A DNA stretch of 64,000 nucleotides, from assembly GCA_964427875.1 (NCBI GenBank), contig CAYRVX010000002.1, positions 69,681-133,680 of the forward strand, in the 5' to 3' direction. Positions within the stretch are counted from its first letter, which is position 1; the number at the start of each line of letters is the position of its first letter. Of the stretch, positions 33,004 to 41,532 are shown in pieces. Below the pieces are notes generated by a model. That model saw only the letters and a program-made list of their open reading frames with translations, was not told the origin of the DNA and ran no database searches. Origin of the DNA: CAYRVX01 sp964427875 (lineage in GTDB: Bacteria > Planctomycetota > Phycisphaerae > SM23-33). A program made the position numbers and the translations under genes.

Positions 33004-34911
33004 ATGAATTCGACACGCCGTTCTTCGGCGGCGACGGGGATGCTGTGCCTGATCCTGACGGCCCCCGCGGCCGCGCTGATCAACCCGAACTACACGCCGG
33101 TCGACCTGGTGCGGCAGTCGGAGCTGATCCTTCGCCTCCAGCTCACCGCGCCCGGCGCAGACGGCAAGCTGGGGGTGAAGATCGTCGAAACCATCCAGGG
33201 CAAGGCGCCGGCGAAGCTGGTGCTGGTGATGGACGGGGACCTCCAGGCCGCGGCCAAGGATGGGCAGGCCGACCTGCCATACGACAAGAACAGGAAGGTG
33301 CCCGCGCTGCTGTTCGGCGGCGATTTCTCCGCGGCCTCGAACGAGGACGCCTCCGTGCGTGCGAACAAGCCCGTGGGCGTGCTGCACGCGGACATCGCGG
33401 CGCCGGCCGAGGGGACGAGATGGTTCGGCGTCTTCCGCCGGGCCGACGGGTCGCTGCTGGTCGCCCGCGACGCGCTGGACCTGAAGGCCGTCTGGGCCGG
33501 CGGGAACCGGATGCTCGCCCGCGCCGTCGAGTACGTCAGGGCCGACCCGCGGGCCGAAATGCCGACGGCCGTGGGCGCCCGCTGGGGCGGCGAGCTGAAC
33601 GTCGCTTCCCTGAAAGGCAAGGTCAACGGCGCCGCCGCGGTCGATCCGACCGGCGGCGGGCGGCCCCACCTGTTCGTGCTGGCCGACGCGGGCGATCGCC
33701 TGTTTCGACCGACCGCCGACGGCACGAAGTTCCAGGACGTCACGGCGAAGCTGAAACTCCCCACCACCTCCAGGCTGGCCGCCTGGGGCGACTTCAACGG
33801 CGACGGGCGGCTGGACCTCGCCTCGTGGGACGGCCATGGCCTCGACGTCGCCCTGTGCGGCGGCGACGGGACGTTCCAGCTCGAGAAGGGCGCCGGCGGC
33901 TTCGGCCATGTCCCGATCGGCCTGGCCGCCCTCAGCACCGGCGGCGCGAAGAAGGCGTCGCTGCTGGTCTCCACGCCGGCCGAGCCGATCCTCATGACGC
34001 TCGGCAGGAGCGGCCTGTTCCTCCGCAAGCCGCTGCCGAAAGCGGCGAAGGGCTACAAGTCGCTCGGGCAGGCCGGCCCGTGCGCCGTGGCCGACTTCGA
34101 CGCCGACGGCATCGCCGACGTGCTTCAGCCCTTCGCCAAGGGCGCGCTGCTGTATGCGGGCAAGCCAGCCGGGGCGTTTGGGCCGCCGCAGACGGCCTGC
34201 GGGGCGCGGCTCGGCGAATCCATCACGACCGTGCTGGCCGGCGACTTCGACGCCGACGGCCTGGCCGACGCGCTGGTCACCAGCAGCTTCGGCTGCCTCG
34301 TGCTGCGAAACCTCGGCGGCGGGAAGTTCGCCGAGGCCCTCGGCGAGGCGGGCGAGGTGGAGTACATCGCCAAGCCTCGCTCGGCCGGGGCCATGCTGTG
34401 CGACATCAACAACGACGGTCGCCAGGAGTTCGTGCTGCTGTATCCCAACATGCCACCGCAGTTCTACTTCAACCGGGGGTTTGCCTGCTTCGGCTACGCC
34501 GTCGAGCTGGATCTGCGCGACAGCGACCTGAAGGTGCGCGACGCCACCAGTTCGGGCCAGCAGGCCGGCGCGGCCGCCGACTTCAACGGCGACGGGGCCG
34601 GCGACCTGGCGATGGTGTCCAACGAAGGCGAGGTGTGGGTCCTCTTCCGCGAGGCCGCCGAGGGCCCGACGCTCGGCCTGACGGTCTCGCTTCCGCCCGG
34701 GGCGCCCGGGCCGGTCAACGTCCTCGCCGCCGACGGCAAGCGAAGCCTCGGCGTGCGGGTCGTCTCTCCCGGCGGCGCGGGGGCGCTGTTCGGCAAGCAC
34801 ACCAAGGGCCCGCTGCTGCTGAAATGGCGGCTTCCCGCCGGCCGGCCGCAGACAAAGCGCGCGATCGTCCTGAAGCCGACTCGCCTCGTCCTGCCCGCCG
34901 CCGGCAAATGA
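33004..34911 (+). CDS. exported FG-GAP/VCBS repeat protein
   Basis: A 635-residue exported protein with a signal peptide (SAATGMLCLILTAPAAALIN) and an N-terminal domain of unknown type (about 25-200). Repeats of the integrin-like FG-GAP/VCBS kind follow, each with a calcium-binding DxDxDG core: DFNGDGRLDLASWDG, DFDADGIADVLQPF, DFDADGLADALVTS, DINNDGRQEFVLLYP and DFNGDGAGDLAMVS. These should form a calcium-stabilised propeller at the surface or in the periplasm. The ATG at 33004 follows GAGG by seven bases. It is divergent from asnS. No enzymatic motif was seen; a binding or structural role is likely. Confidence 0.78.
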   Translation: MNSTRRSSAATGMLCLILTAPAAALINPNYTPVDLVRQSELILRLQLTAPGADGKLGVKIVETIQGKAPAKLVLVMDGDLQAAAKDGQADLPYDKNRKVPALLFGGDFSAASNEDASVRANKPVGVLHADIAAPAEGTRWFGVFRRADGSLLVARDALDLKAVWAGGNRMLARAVEYVRADPRAEMPTAVGARWGGELNVASLKGKVNGAAAVDPTGGGRPHLFVLADAGDRLFRPTADGTKFQDVTAKLKLPTTSRLAAWGDFNGDGRLDLASWDGHGLDVALCGGDGTFQLEKGAGGFGHVPIGLAALSTGGAKKASLLVSTPAEPILMTLGRSGLFLRKPLPKAAKGYKSLGQAGPCAVADFDADGIADVLQPFAKGALLYAGKPAGAFGPPQTACGARLGESITTVLAGDFDADGLADALVTSSFGCLVLRNLGGGKFAEALGEAGEVEYIAKPRSAGAMLCDINNDGRQEFVLLYPNMPPQFYFNRGFACFGYAVELDLRDSDLKVRDATSSGQQAGAAADFNGDGAGDLAMVSNEGEVWVLFREAAEGPTLGLTVSLPPGAPGPVNVLAADGKRSLGVRVVSPGGAGALFGKHTKGPLLLKWRLPAGRPQTKRAIVLKPTRLVLPAAGK

Positions 34912-34968
34912 GGCGGGGGATCGCTGCGGCGGGACCGCCAGCCCCGTCGGGCCGTTCGCGCAGGGGCC

Positions 34969-34997
34969 TTGACGGACGCCCAGGGTAAGCCTACACT
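34969..34997 (+). promoter_or_regulatory. predicted sigma70 promoter for the membrane protease
   Basis: TTGACG (34969-34974), a 17-bp spacer and TACACT (34992-34997) are followed by the AT-rich run ATATATAT, which is rare in this genome. The expected start near 35004 gives a leader of about 55 nt before the ATG at 35060. Confidence 0.6.
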
Positions 34998-35059
34998 ATA
35001 TATATTCCTGCGGATACGGAAGATACCCCGTCCAGAGCGGTGTCGGAGCCGCTGGCTGA

Positions 35060-36475
35060 ATGATCGTAGTGAAGTGTCCGAAATGCGGGGCGAGCTTCCC
35101 CGTGGCCGACCCGGAGCCTCCGCTGTTCGTGCACTGCCCGGCCTGCCACAAGGCCCTTCGTCTGCGCCGCAAGCTGACGGAGGAAGAGGTCCGGCAGACG
35201 CGGGCCGCGGCGCGAAGGCGCAAACTGCGGCGTGTCCTCCGCCCGGTCCCGACGGTCCTGGCCGTCGCCGCTCTGGTCTGTCTCTGGTACGGCGGGCGCT
35301 ACGTGTACAGCTTCATGCACGGGCGGAAGTCCAACCACACACCGGCCGGCCCGGCAACGACGCGCCCGGGACAGGCGTCCACGCAGGGAATCCCCAGCGC
35401 GTATCAAGACCAGCTCAAGCTCGCCAGGGTGCGCGGCAGGCCGCGGCGATTGGGTACCGATAAGCTGTTCGACGCGGTATCCCCGGCCGTCGTCCGAGTG
35501 ATTGTCCAGAGCGCCAGCCGGCGATCGGTCGGGCAGGGGTCGGGCTTCATCGTCTCGGCCAACGGTTGGGTCGTCACGAACTACCACGTAATCGAATGGG
35601 CGGATACGGCGACCGTCGTCATGGCGGACTACAAGGACCTGCTCGTGGAGGGCGTTGCGGCTGTTGACCAGCAGGGCGACCTGGCGCTGCTGAAGGTCAG
35701 GGGTCGGGGCCTGCCGAGCCTGCTGATCTCGACGGACCCGCCGCCTCGAGTGGGAACGAAGGTCTTCGCGATCGGCAGCCCGGCGGGGCTGCCCAACACG
35801 CTCAGTGACGGGCTGGTCAGCGGCCACCGTACGCAGCACGGCGTGCCGGTCCTCCAGACAACCGCGCCGGTGAGTCACGGCTCCAGCGGCGGCCCGCTGC
35901 TGACGGACGAGGGGCTGGTCGTCGGAGTGACCTCCCGCATCCGCGCCGGCGGGCAGAACCTCAACTTCGCCGCCACAGCCGGGCGGCTGCACGACCTGCT
36001 GAGGAAACAGGGCAAGATCATCCCGCTTGCCGAGCTTCACGGCAAGCCGCTCAAGGAGCCCGTCATCGTTCAGCTCGACCGGGCATGGAGGCTCATGGAA
36101 GGGGAGAACTGGGACGCCGCCGACGCGATCCTCAAGCCCCTGGCCTCCGTCCATACGGACAACCCCTTCGTGCTGTTCGCATACGGACATTTCCACAGGA
36201 AAAGGGGCTACTACAAGCTCGCCATCCGGGCCTTCGAGGCGGCCGTCAGACTCAAACCCGACTATGCCGAGGCCTACTACAACATCGGCGTGACCTACTG
36301 CGACCGCGAAGCGCTCGCCGCCATCGTCCACGATCACAGCCACAGCCTCGAGCTGGACAGACAGGCCAGGGAGGCCTTCCTGAAGGCCGCCCGGTTCGAC
36401 CCCGTCGGCAAGATCGGCCGCGCCGCCCGCGAGGCCCTGGCCAAACACTGGCCGAGGCAGTTCCCCCCGAAGTGA
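35060..36475 (+). CDS. zinc-ribbon / TM / trypsin-like protease / TPR protein
   Basis: A 471-residue protein. Residues 1-32 form a zinc ribbon with two C-x2-C pairs (Cys6/Cys9, Cys26/Cys29) like MJ0042-type motifs. A membrane helix follows (PTVLAVAALVCLWYGGRYVY, about 64-83). Residues 134-310 are a trypsin-like (S1C, DegP-like) protease with His176 (VVTNYHVIEW), Asp207 (QQGDLALLKV) and Ser276 (SHGSSGGPLL). There is no PDZ domain. Residues about 330-440 carry TPR-type helices (YYKLAIRAFEAAVRLKPDYA, AYYNIGVTYC). The topology puts the ribbon in the cytoplasm and the protease outside, so it could couple an internal zinc or redox state to envelope proteolysis, which is inference. Confidence 0.85.
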   Translation: MIVVKCPKCGASFPVADPEPPLFVHCPACHKALRLRRKLTEEEVRQTRAAARRRKLRRVLRPVPTVLAVAALVCLWYGGRYVYSFMHGRKSNHTPAGPATTRPGQASTQGIPSAYQDQLKLARVRGRPRRLGTDKLFDAVSPAVVRVIVQSASRRSVGQGSGFIVSANGWVVTNYHVIEWADTATVVMADYKDLLVEGVAAVDQQGDLALLKVRGRGLPSLLISTDPPPRVGTKVFAIGSPAGLPNTLSDGLVSGHRTQHGVPVLQTTAPVSHGSSGGPLLTDEGLVVGVTSRIRAGGQNLNFAATAGRLHDLLRKQGKIIPLAELHGKPLKEPVIVQLDRAWRLMEGENWDAADAILKPLASVHTDNPFVLFAYGHFHRKRGYYKLAIRAFEAAVRLKPDYAEAYYNIGVTYCDREALAAIVHDHSHSLELDRQAREAFLKAARFDPVGKIGRAAREALAKHWPRQFPPK

Positions 36476-36588
36476 GCGGGCTGCGCACCTCCCGGCCGCC
36501 CACCGGGTCGCCCTGATGAAGACTGGGCCGCCGCCCAGGGCTGTGGTACCCTTGCGCAGAGGAATCCGTTCAAGCTGGGAGAACCGCC

Positions 36589-38679
36589 ATGAGCATGTCG
36601 ATCTATCCGCAATTGAGCCGCCCGCCCGGATCGCCTCGCCCCCAAAGGCGGGTCGCCTTCTTAGCCCTCGTCCTGCTGCCGGCCCTGATGGTCTCGGGCA
36701 GCGCGCCGGCCGCCGAGGAGGCCAAGCCCCAACCCGGAGACGTGCGGTGCCGGCCCACCTGGTGCTGCATGGGGATCAACTGGTACGTCGCCAACCCCGA
36801 CGACCTCGGCGGATCGGTCGCCGTCGAGTTCCGCCGCAAGGGGACAGGCGACTGGTGGTCGGCGCTGCCGCTGTTTCGCCACCTCTACGGCCGGACGACG
36901 ATGTTCTCCGGCAGCGTCTTCCGCCTGGCGCCGGGCACGCAGTACGAGTTCCGCCTGACGATGAAGAAGCCCGACGGCGGCAAGGTCGTGAAGAACACCT
37001 CCGCCGGCACGCTGGATTACCCGAAGATGCCCTCGCGGACGGTCGCCGTGCCCACCGGCGGGCTGGCGGCGGCACAGGAGAAGGCCGCCCCCGGCACGGT
37101 CATGCTGCTGGGCAAGGGGACGTACCCGGCCGTGCGGCTGACCAGGTCCGGCAAGCCGAGTCAGTGGATCGTCTACAGGCCCGCCGGCGACGGCGAGGTC
37201 GTCATCGAGGGGCGAACGGAGATCCGCGCCGACTACGTCTGGCTGCACGGGCTGACGCTCCGCGACCCGAAGAACGCCGTCCAGGGCAGCCACAAGGGCA
37301 TCTGCATCACCAACTGCCGCATCTACTCCCACTACGCCATCCACACCGCTCGCGGCAGCGAGAACTACTTCATCGCCGACAACTACTTGAAGGGCGACGC
37401 AAACAGCGTCTTCAGCTTCAGCGGCGAGGGGATCGACTTCGGCTCGGATCGCGGCCGCTGCGGCAACGCCGTGTGCTTCAACGAGATCACCGACTTCGCC
37501 GACGGCGTCTCGTACGGCCGCGGTGACATCGACGTGTACAACAACTACATCCACGAGACGGTGGACGACTTCATCGAGCCGGACTACGCCCGCGAGAACT
37601 ACCGCCTCTGGAACAACCGCTGCTACAACTCGATGTGCGGGTTCTCCTTCCAGCCGATGAAGGGCGGGCCGTGGTACATCTTCGACAACATCGACGTCGG
37701 GGCCTACCTGCACGCGCTGAAGGTCAAGGACATCACCGGGCCGAGCGTGATCGTCGGGAACACGATGCTGACGAAGTCCTCGCGGCTGGGCCAGGGCGGC
37801 GACATCCTGCGGGGGTGGATCCTCAACAACGTCTGGCTGCGGGGCACGAAGGGCCCGCTGGCCGGCAGCGGGCGGTTCCGCCCGGGCATCTCGCCGGTCC
37901 GCGTGGACCACAACGCCTACGGCACCGGCGGCGGCGAGCCGTGGTCGAGCATCAAGTATGCCGACCTCGCCAAGCAGCACGGCTGGGACCGCAGCAGCCT
38001 CTACGTGGACTACCAGGACGTCTTCCAGGACGACGTGAAGCTCCCCGCCGGCAAACCGTATTACTCATCCAACCTGAAGGGCAACCCCATCCCGCCGGAC
38101 TGGCACTTCGCCCACTACCTGCTGCTGCCCAAGGGCGGCTCGAAGCTCATCGACGCGGGGCTGGCCCTGCCGAACATCACCGGCCCGTATCTCGGCAAGG
38201 CCCCGGACCTGGGCGCCCACGAGCTGGGGCTCGGCACGGCCTGGTACGGCCGGCGGACGTGGGACGAGGACAGCGGGCTCGTTTATGGCATCCCCGAGGG
38301 CTGGAAGAAGGCCCCCCTGGCGAAGGTGGATCGCGGCGAGGCCTTTGGCCTGGGGGCGCGGAAGATGGGCACGGCCGTGGTGCTGAGCTGCCCGTCGCCG
38401 GCGATCTTCGCGATGATGAAGATCGAGCCGGCAAGGGGCGAGGCCCGCTGGACGCGCGCACGCCAGATGGTCTCCGACGATGCGGGCGCGCTGACGGGCA
38501 TCCTGGAATTCCAGGATGGCCTCTACGTGCGCCTGTACCGCAAGGGCGACAACGCCCTGCTGATCGCCCAGCGCGTCGAGCCCGCCGGCGTCCTCCACGT
38601 CCTCGTCTCCTGCCGCCACGCCGACCTGCCCAAAGCCCGCCTGGCCATGTTCCAGTTCGTCCGCTCGCTCGTGCGGTGA
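36589..38679 (+). CDS. exported right-handed beta-helix protein, polysaccharide lyase-like
   Basis: A 696-residue protein with a signal sequence (VAFLALVLLPALMVSGSAPA, about 22-41). A fibronectin-like N-domain follows (GINWYVANPDDLGG, FRLAPGTQYEFRLTM), then a long beta-helix (about 150-560). Helix coils are rich in Asn/Asp ladders: LHGLTLRDPKNAVQGSHKGI, ITNCRIYSHYAIHTARGSEN, VYNNYIHETVDDFIEPDYAR, NRCYNSMCGFSFQPM. Such folds occur in chondroitinase B-like and pectate lyases. No specific catalytic Lys/Arg pair can be assigned from sequence alone. GGGAG before the ATG at 36589 supports the start. Substrate is likely an acidic polysaccharide. Confidence 0.7.
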   Translation: MSMSIYPQLSRPPGSPRPQRRVAFLALVLLPALMVSGSAPAAEEAKPQPGDVRCRPTWCCMGINWYVANPDDLGGSVAVEFRRKGTGDWWSALPLFRHLYGRTTMFSGSVFRLAPGTQYEFRLTMKKPDGGKVVKNTSAGTLDYPKMPSRTVAVPTGGLAAAQEKAAPGTVMLLGKGTYPAVRLTRSGKPSQWIVYRPAGDGEVVIEGRTEIRADYVWLHGLTLRDPKNAVQGSHKGICITNCRIYSHYAIHTARGSENYFIADNYLKGDANSVFSFSGEGIDFGSDRGRCGNAVCFNEITDFADGVSYGRGDIDVYNNYIHETVDDFIEPDYARENYRLWNNRCYNSMCGFSFQPMKGGPWYIFDNIDVGAYLHALKVKDITGPSVIVGNTMLTKSSRLGQGGDILRGWILNNVWLRGTKGPLAGSGRFRPGISPVRVDHNAYGTGGGEPWSSIKYADLAKQHGWDRSSLYVDYQDVFQDDVKLPAGKPYYSSNLKGNPIPPDWHFAHYLLLPKGGSKLIDAGLALPNITGPYLGKAPDLGAHELGLGTAWYGRRTWDEDSGLVYGIPEGWKKAPLAKVDRGEAFGLGARKMGTAVVLSCPSPAIFAMMKIEPARGEARWTRARQMVSDDAGALTGILEFQDGLYVRLYRKGDNALLIAQRVEPAGVLHVLVSCRHADLPKARLAMFQFVRSLVR

Positions 38680-38727
38680 GCGGGATGAAATGCTAGAATC
38701 CAGTTTGCGGTCACGGAGAGCGGCCCG

Positions 38728-39045
38728 ATGACCGAGGAAGACCGTCGCGTCTTTGAGGAATTCGCCAGACGGGTCAGGGAGCGATTCCCCGAGGCCCGCA
38801 TCTGGGCTTTCGGTTCGCGCGCTCGCGGCGATGCCGCACCGGACAGCGACCTGGACGTGTGTGTTGTCGTCGACGGACTCGATGAGGACAAGGATCGCCA
38901 GATCATGGCGGCCGCGTGGCAGGTGGGCTTTGCCGACGACGTGGTTATCTCCACCGTCACCTTCTCCCAGGAGGAGTTCACGAGCGCCCCACTGTCCGAG
39001 AGCGCCATCGTTCGGGAGATTCGCCAAAACGGGGTGGTCGCGTGA
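38728..39045 (+). CDS. MNT-type minimal nucleotidyltransferase
   Basis: A 105-residue nucleotidyltransferase-fold protein with IWAFGSRARGDAAPDSDLDV, the GSxARG-x5-SDxDxxV signature of minimal nucleotidyltransferases (MNT/KNTase-like). A downstream acidic residue lies in DDVVISTVTFSQEEF. These proteins transfer AMP or another nucleotide and often form toxin-antitoxin pairs with HEPN partners. Here the partner overlapping by 4 nt (GTGA) is a DUF5063 protein instead. A TGCTAGAAT extended -10-like element at 38691-38699 lies 28 bp upstream of the ATG. Confidence 0.85.
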   Translation: MTEEDRRVFEEFARRVRERFPEARIWAFGSRARGDAAPDSDLDVCVVVDGLDEDKDRQIMAAAWQVGFADDVVISTVTFSQEEFTSAPLSESAIVREIRQNGVVA

Positions 39046-39551
39046 GGAGCGACGAAGATCCGCGCGTGCGGCAGTTCTGCGATGACGCCCGAGCGTACTG
39101 CCGCTTCATCGACTCCTTCTCCAGCGGGAAGCCTTCAGACTGCTACACCTCGCTCTTGCGACTTCTGTCAACTCTGGCAAAGAGCGGGGAGGCGCTGCCG
39201 TGGGACATGCCCGAGAGGGATGACGACCGCGAGGAACGAATGACGCATAGCGACTGGCAGAAGGTCTCGCGAATGATCGCCGAGGTCGTCGAGGCGGATT
39301 GTGACGATCTCTGCGAAGAGCACGCCGATGATGAGGGGGCGATCGACCGCGTCTTCATGCTGTGGGACGACCTCGCCGATCTCTACCTGGATCTCATCGA
39401 GGGAATCCGATTGTCCGATGTTGGCTCCAACGACGCCATAGCCGAGGCAGTCTGGCAGTGGCGGTTCGGTTACGAGCAGCACTGGGGGGAACATTTGCTC
39501 AGGGCTCTGAGAACCGTGCACGAGATTCGATTCCGCTGCCTTGAGAAGTAG
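39042..39551 (+). CDS. DUF5063-family protein
   Basis: The GTG start at 39042 overlaps the nucleotidyltransferase stop (GTGA). The 169-residue acidic, all-helical protein matches DUF5063. It has an N-terminal helical part (CDDARAYCRFIDSFSS, LLRLLSTLAKSGEALPWDMP), an acidic centre (VVEADCDDLCEEHADDEG) and the family end AVWQWRFGYEQHWGEHLLRA. No enzymatic motif is visible. The tight coupling to an MNT protein suggests it is the partner or target of nucleotidylation, in the place usually taken by a HEPN protein. The function of DUF5063 is not known to me. Confidence 0.75.
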   Translation: MRSDEDPRVRQFCDDARAYCRFIDSFSSGKPSDCYTSLLRLLSTLAKSGEALPWDMPERDDDREERMTHSDWQKVSRMIAEVVEADCDDLCEEHADDEGAIDRVFMLWDDLADLYLDLIEGIRLSDVGSNDAIAEAVWQWRFGYEQHWGEHLLRALRTVHEIRFRCLEK

Positions 39552-39552
39552 G

Positions 39553-40611
39553 ATGGGTCACTGCGTGATCTGCCAGCGAGACTGGCGTGAGGTCAGCGGT
39601 GCGCTGGGCTTGTGCGCGGGGTGTATCCTGGGCGATACGCCCGAGGCGCGGGCGCAGGCCGCGGCCGTGCACGAAAGGTCGCGCGGGCGCTTTGGGCTGC
39701 CGGCCCAGCCGCCCCGGGCGGAGGGCGCGGCCGTGTGCCGGCTGTGCGCAAACGCCTGCCGAGTCGCTGAGGGACAGGTCGGCTATTGCGGCGTGCGGCG
39801 TAACGACGGCGGGCGGCTCGTCGGCGGGGATGCCGACGCGGCGGCCGTGCAGTGGTACCACGATCCCCTGCCGACCAACTGCGTGGCTGACTGGGTCTGC
39901 CCCGCCTCGGGCGATCGCGGCTACACGAACCTCGCCGTGTTCTACGAGGCCTGCTCGTTCGACTGCCTGTTCTGTCAGAACTGGCACTACAAGCGTCACA
40001 GCATCTCCGGGCCGCGGCACAGCGCCTCGGAGCTCGCGGCGGCCGCGGACGAGCGAACGCGGTGCATCTGCTTCTTCGGGGGCGACCCGGCCTGCCAGGT
40101 CGAGCACGCGCTGGCCGCGGCCAAGCAGGCCCGGGCCCGTGCGGCCGGGCGAGTCCTCCGCATCTGCTGGGAGACGAACGGCTGCATGGCACGCGCGGCC
40201 CTGGAGCAGATGGCCGAGCTGTCCCTCGAGAGCGGCGGGTGCGTCAAGTTCGACCTGAAGGCCTGGGACGATTCGCTGCACCGCGCCCTGTGCGGGGCCT
40301 CGAACCGAACGACGCTGGCGAACTTCGAGCACCTCGCCGGCTGGATCCCCCGCCGCCGGGACCCGCCGCTGCTGATCGCCTCGACGCTGCTCGTGCCCGG
40401 CTACGTCGACGCCGACCAGGTCGGCCGGATCGCCGCGTTCCTCGCCCGCCTGGACAGGACGATTCCCCACGCCCTGCTGGCATTCCACCCGTGTTTCGAG
40501 ATGAAGGACCTGCCGACCACGTCCCGCCAGCAGGCCCTCGACTGCCTCGCCGCCGCCAAAGCCGCCGGCCTGACCCGCGTCCGCGTCGGCAACATCCACC
40601 TCCTCGCGTAG
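39553..40611 (+). CDS. radical SAM protein, PflA-like
   Basis: A 352-residue protein starting one base after the DUF5063 stop. The N-terminus has a zinc ribbon-like pair (HCVICQRDW, LGLCAGC) and a second Cys cluster (CRLCANACRVAEGQVGYCG). The radical SAM core carries ACSFDCLFCQNW with the C-x3-C-x2-C iron-sulfur motif, then FFGGDPACQVEHAL and RICWETNGCMARAAL as in pyruvate formate-lyase activating enzyme-like proteins of the AmmeMemoRadiSam type. Its substrate is unknown and the glycyl-radical enzyme at 48885 already has its own activase. A TTG at 39541 is in frame but overlaps the previous gene. An inverted-repeat element begins at the last base of the stop codon. Confidence 0.8.
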   Translation: MGHCVICQRDWREVSGALGLCAGCILGDTPEARAQAAAVHERSRGRFGLPAQPPRAEGAAVCRLCANACRVAEGQVGYCGVRRNDGGRLVGGDADAAAVQWYHDPLPTNCVADWVCPASGDRGYTNLAVFYEACSFDCLFCQNWHYKRHSISGPRHSASELAAAADERTRCICFFGGDPACQVEHALAAAKQARARAAGRVLRICWETNGCMARAALEQMAELSLESGGCVKFDLKAWDDSLHRALCGASNRTTLANFEHLAGWIPRRRDPPLLIASTLLVPGYVDADQVGRIAAFLARLDRTIPHALLAFHPCFEMKDLPTTSRQQALDCLAAAKAAGLTRVRVGNIHLLA

Positions 40612-40731
40612 AAAAAAGGGGACAGGCTACTTTTTTCGCGGCCATGCAGGACTTGCGGCCGCTGTGCCCATTGGGCCGGCCGGGCAGGAACAGCGCCCCG
40701 TTTCGCAGAAAAAGTAGCCTGTCCCTTTTTC
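40611..40731. mobile_element. MITE/REP-like inverted-repeat element, copy A
   Basis: A 121-bp element with terminal inverted repeats: GGGGACAGGCTACTTTTTT (left) and AAAAAGTAGCCTGTCCC (right). The interior is GC-rich with CATGCAGGACTTGCGGCCGC. It begins at the last base of the radical SAM stop codon. A second copy at 41929-42046 differs at only a few positions and lies in the same orientation. No transposase is encoded; such elements are usually moved in trans, for example by REP-associated transposases, which is inference. Confidence 0.8.
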
Positions 40732-40739
40732 TCTATGCA

Positions 40740-41405
40740 ATGAGCGATTGCAACGAGTACCGCACGATCAGAAGCCTCGTGTTGGACTACGTTCATCGCA
40801 ACCAGGGCGTTGTCGTTTATGAGGCCCTGACGGCGGAAGTCCTCAAGCGCTTCCCTTGGAGCCAATGGAAGAAGACCCATTGGTCCTGGTATCGGTATCA
40901 AATCCTCCGGGGGCGATTTCGGGAGATGTTTTCCGAGGAGGAACGAAAGGCGCTTTCTGAGGGAACGGCCCCCACGGGCAAACCCAGTCAGCCGGAGCCA
41001 AGACCGAAGAGCACCGAGTCTCTGTCCAAAGGACCCGAGGCAAGGGAACCGGAGATCAAGCGAATCGGCGACGCGATCCTACAAGGGGGTGTCGGGCCAG
41101 TCAAAACCTTCTCCTTCCGGCAGCTTAGTTTCGATTCGGTACACTGTCCCCTCATATCGCCAGCGAACCGTGATTGTCCAGGTGCACTGACCAGCTACCC
41201 CACCGTCGGCGGGCCTTCTTGGCATGAGCCGGAATTCATGGTGTTCGCAAGGCCCCACTTTGGTGCGCTCCATCTCCACAGCGGCCGGTGGCCCGTCGCC
41301 GGTCTGTGCCTCGACGCAATCTACAAGGATTGGGTGTCCGCTGGAGTTCCAAACATCCACGCTGATCGCAACTGTGTAAGTCCCGCCACGCCGCCCTTCT
41401 TCTAG
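40740..41405 (+). CDS. hypothetical protein, probably 3'-truncated
   Basis: The ATG at 40740 lies 8 bp after element A. The first ~115 residues look like a real small DNA-binding-type protein (YRTIRSLVLDYVHRNQGVVV, then VLKRFPWSQWKKTHWSWYRY, RGRFREMFSEEERKAL). I recognise a recurrent but unnamed bacterial domain with the K-K-T-H-W-x-W-Y-R-Y-Q-I core. A Ser/Pro/Lys linker follows and the EIKRIGDAILQGG motif near residue 117 is then broken off. From about 41079 on the frame only runs antisense through the gene at 41079-41471, so the natural C-terminus was probably lost. Codon use is less GC-biased than in neighbouring genes, which hints at transfer. Confidence 0.5.
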   Translation: MSDCNEYRTIRSLVLDYVHRNQGVVVYEALTAEVLKRFPWSQWKKTHWSWYRYQILRGRFREMFSEEERKALSEGTAPTGKPSQPEPRPKSTESLSKGPEAREPEIKRIGDAILQGGVGPVKTFSFRQLSFDSVHCPLISPANRDCPGALTSYPTVGGPSWHEPEFMVFARPHFGALHLHSGRWPVAGLCLDAIYKDWVSAGVPNIHADRNCVSPATPPFF

Positions 41406-41471
41406 TTTAGCTTGCCCCAAGACCTTTGGTTCTGCCCAGACGTAATCAGGACTCATCTGCTCGTCGTTCAT
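41079..41471 (-). CDS. hypothetical protein, beta-sandwich-like
   Basis: The ATG at 41471 has GGGG six bases upstream and is preferred over an upstream in-frame Met at 41507. The 130-residue product (YVWAEPKVLGQAKLEEGRRG, YTVAISVDVWNSSGHPIL, VAGQCTWTITVRWRYEGT) looks like an all-beta domain with alternating hydrophobic strands. There is no signal peptide and no motif I recognise. Its 3' half overlaps the antisense extension of the ORF at 40740-41405. It lies in the lower-GC segment between the two inverted-repeat elements, and the gene for a small membrane protein precedes it on the same strand. Confidence 0.55.
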   Translation of the reverse strand: MNDEQMSPDYVWAEPKVLGQAKLEEGRRGGTYTVAISVDVWNSSGHPILVDCVEAQTGDGPPAAVEMERTKVGPCEHHEFRLMPRRPADGGVAGQCTWTITVRWRYEGTVYRIETKLPEGEGFDWPDTPL

Positions 41472-41532
41472 AATATCCCCTTTCTCTGCCAAACCTACAA
41501 CGCTCACATCCTATCGGTCCCGCCGTGCCGCG

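Noticed and set aside
31447..34800. 1117-residue reverse-strand ORF
   Set aside because: Only the part from 32841 down is asparaginyl-tRNA synthetase. The rest is an open antisense frame of the FG-GAP gene, common at this GC content.
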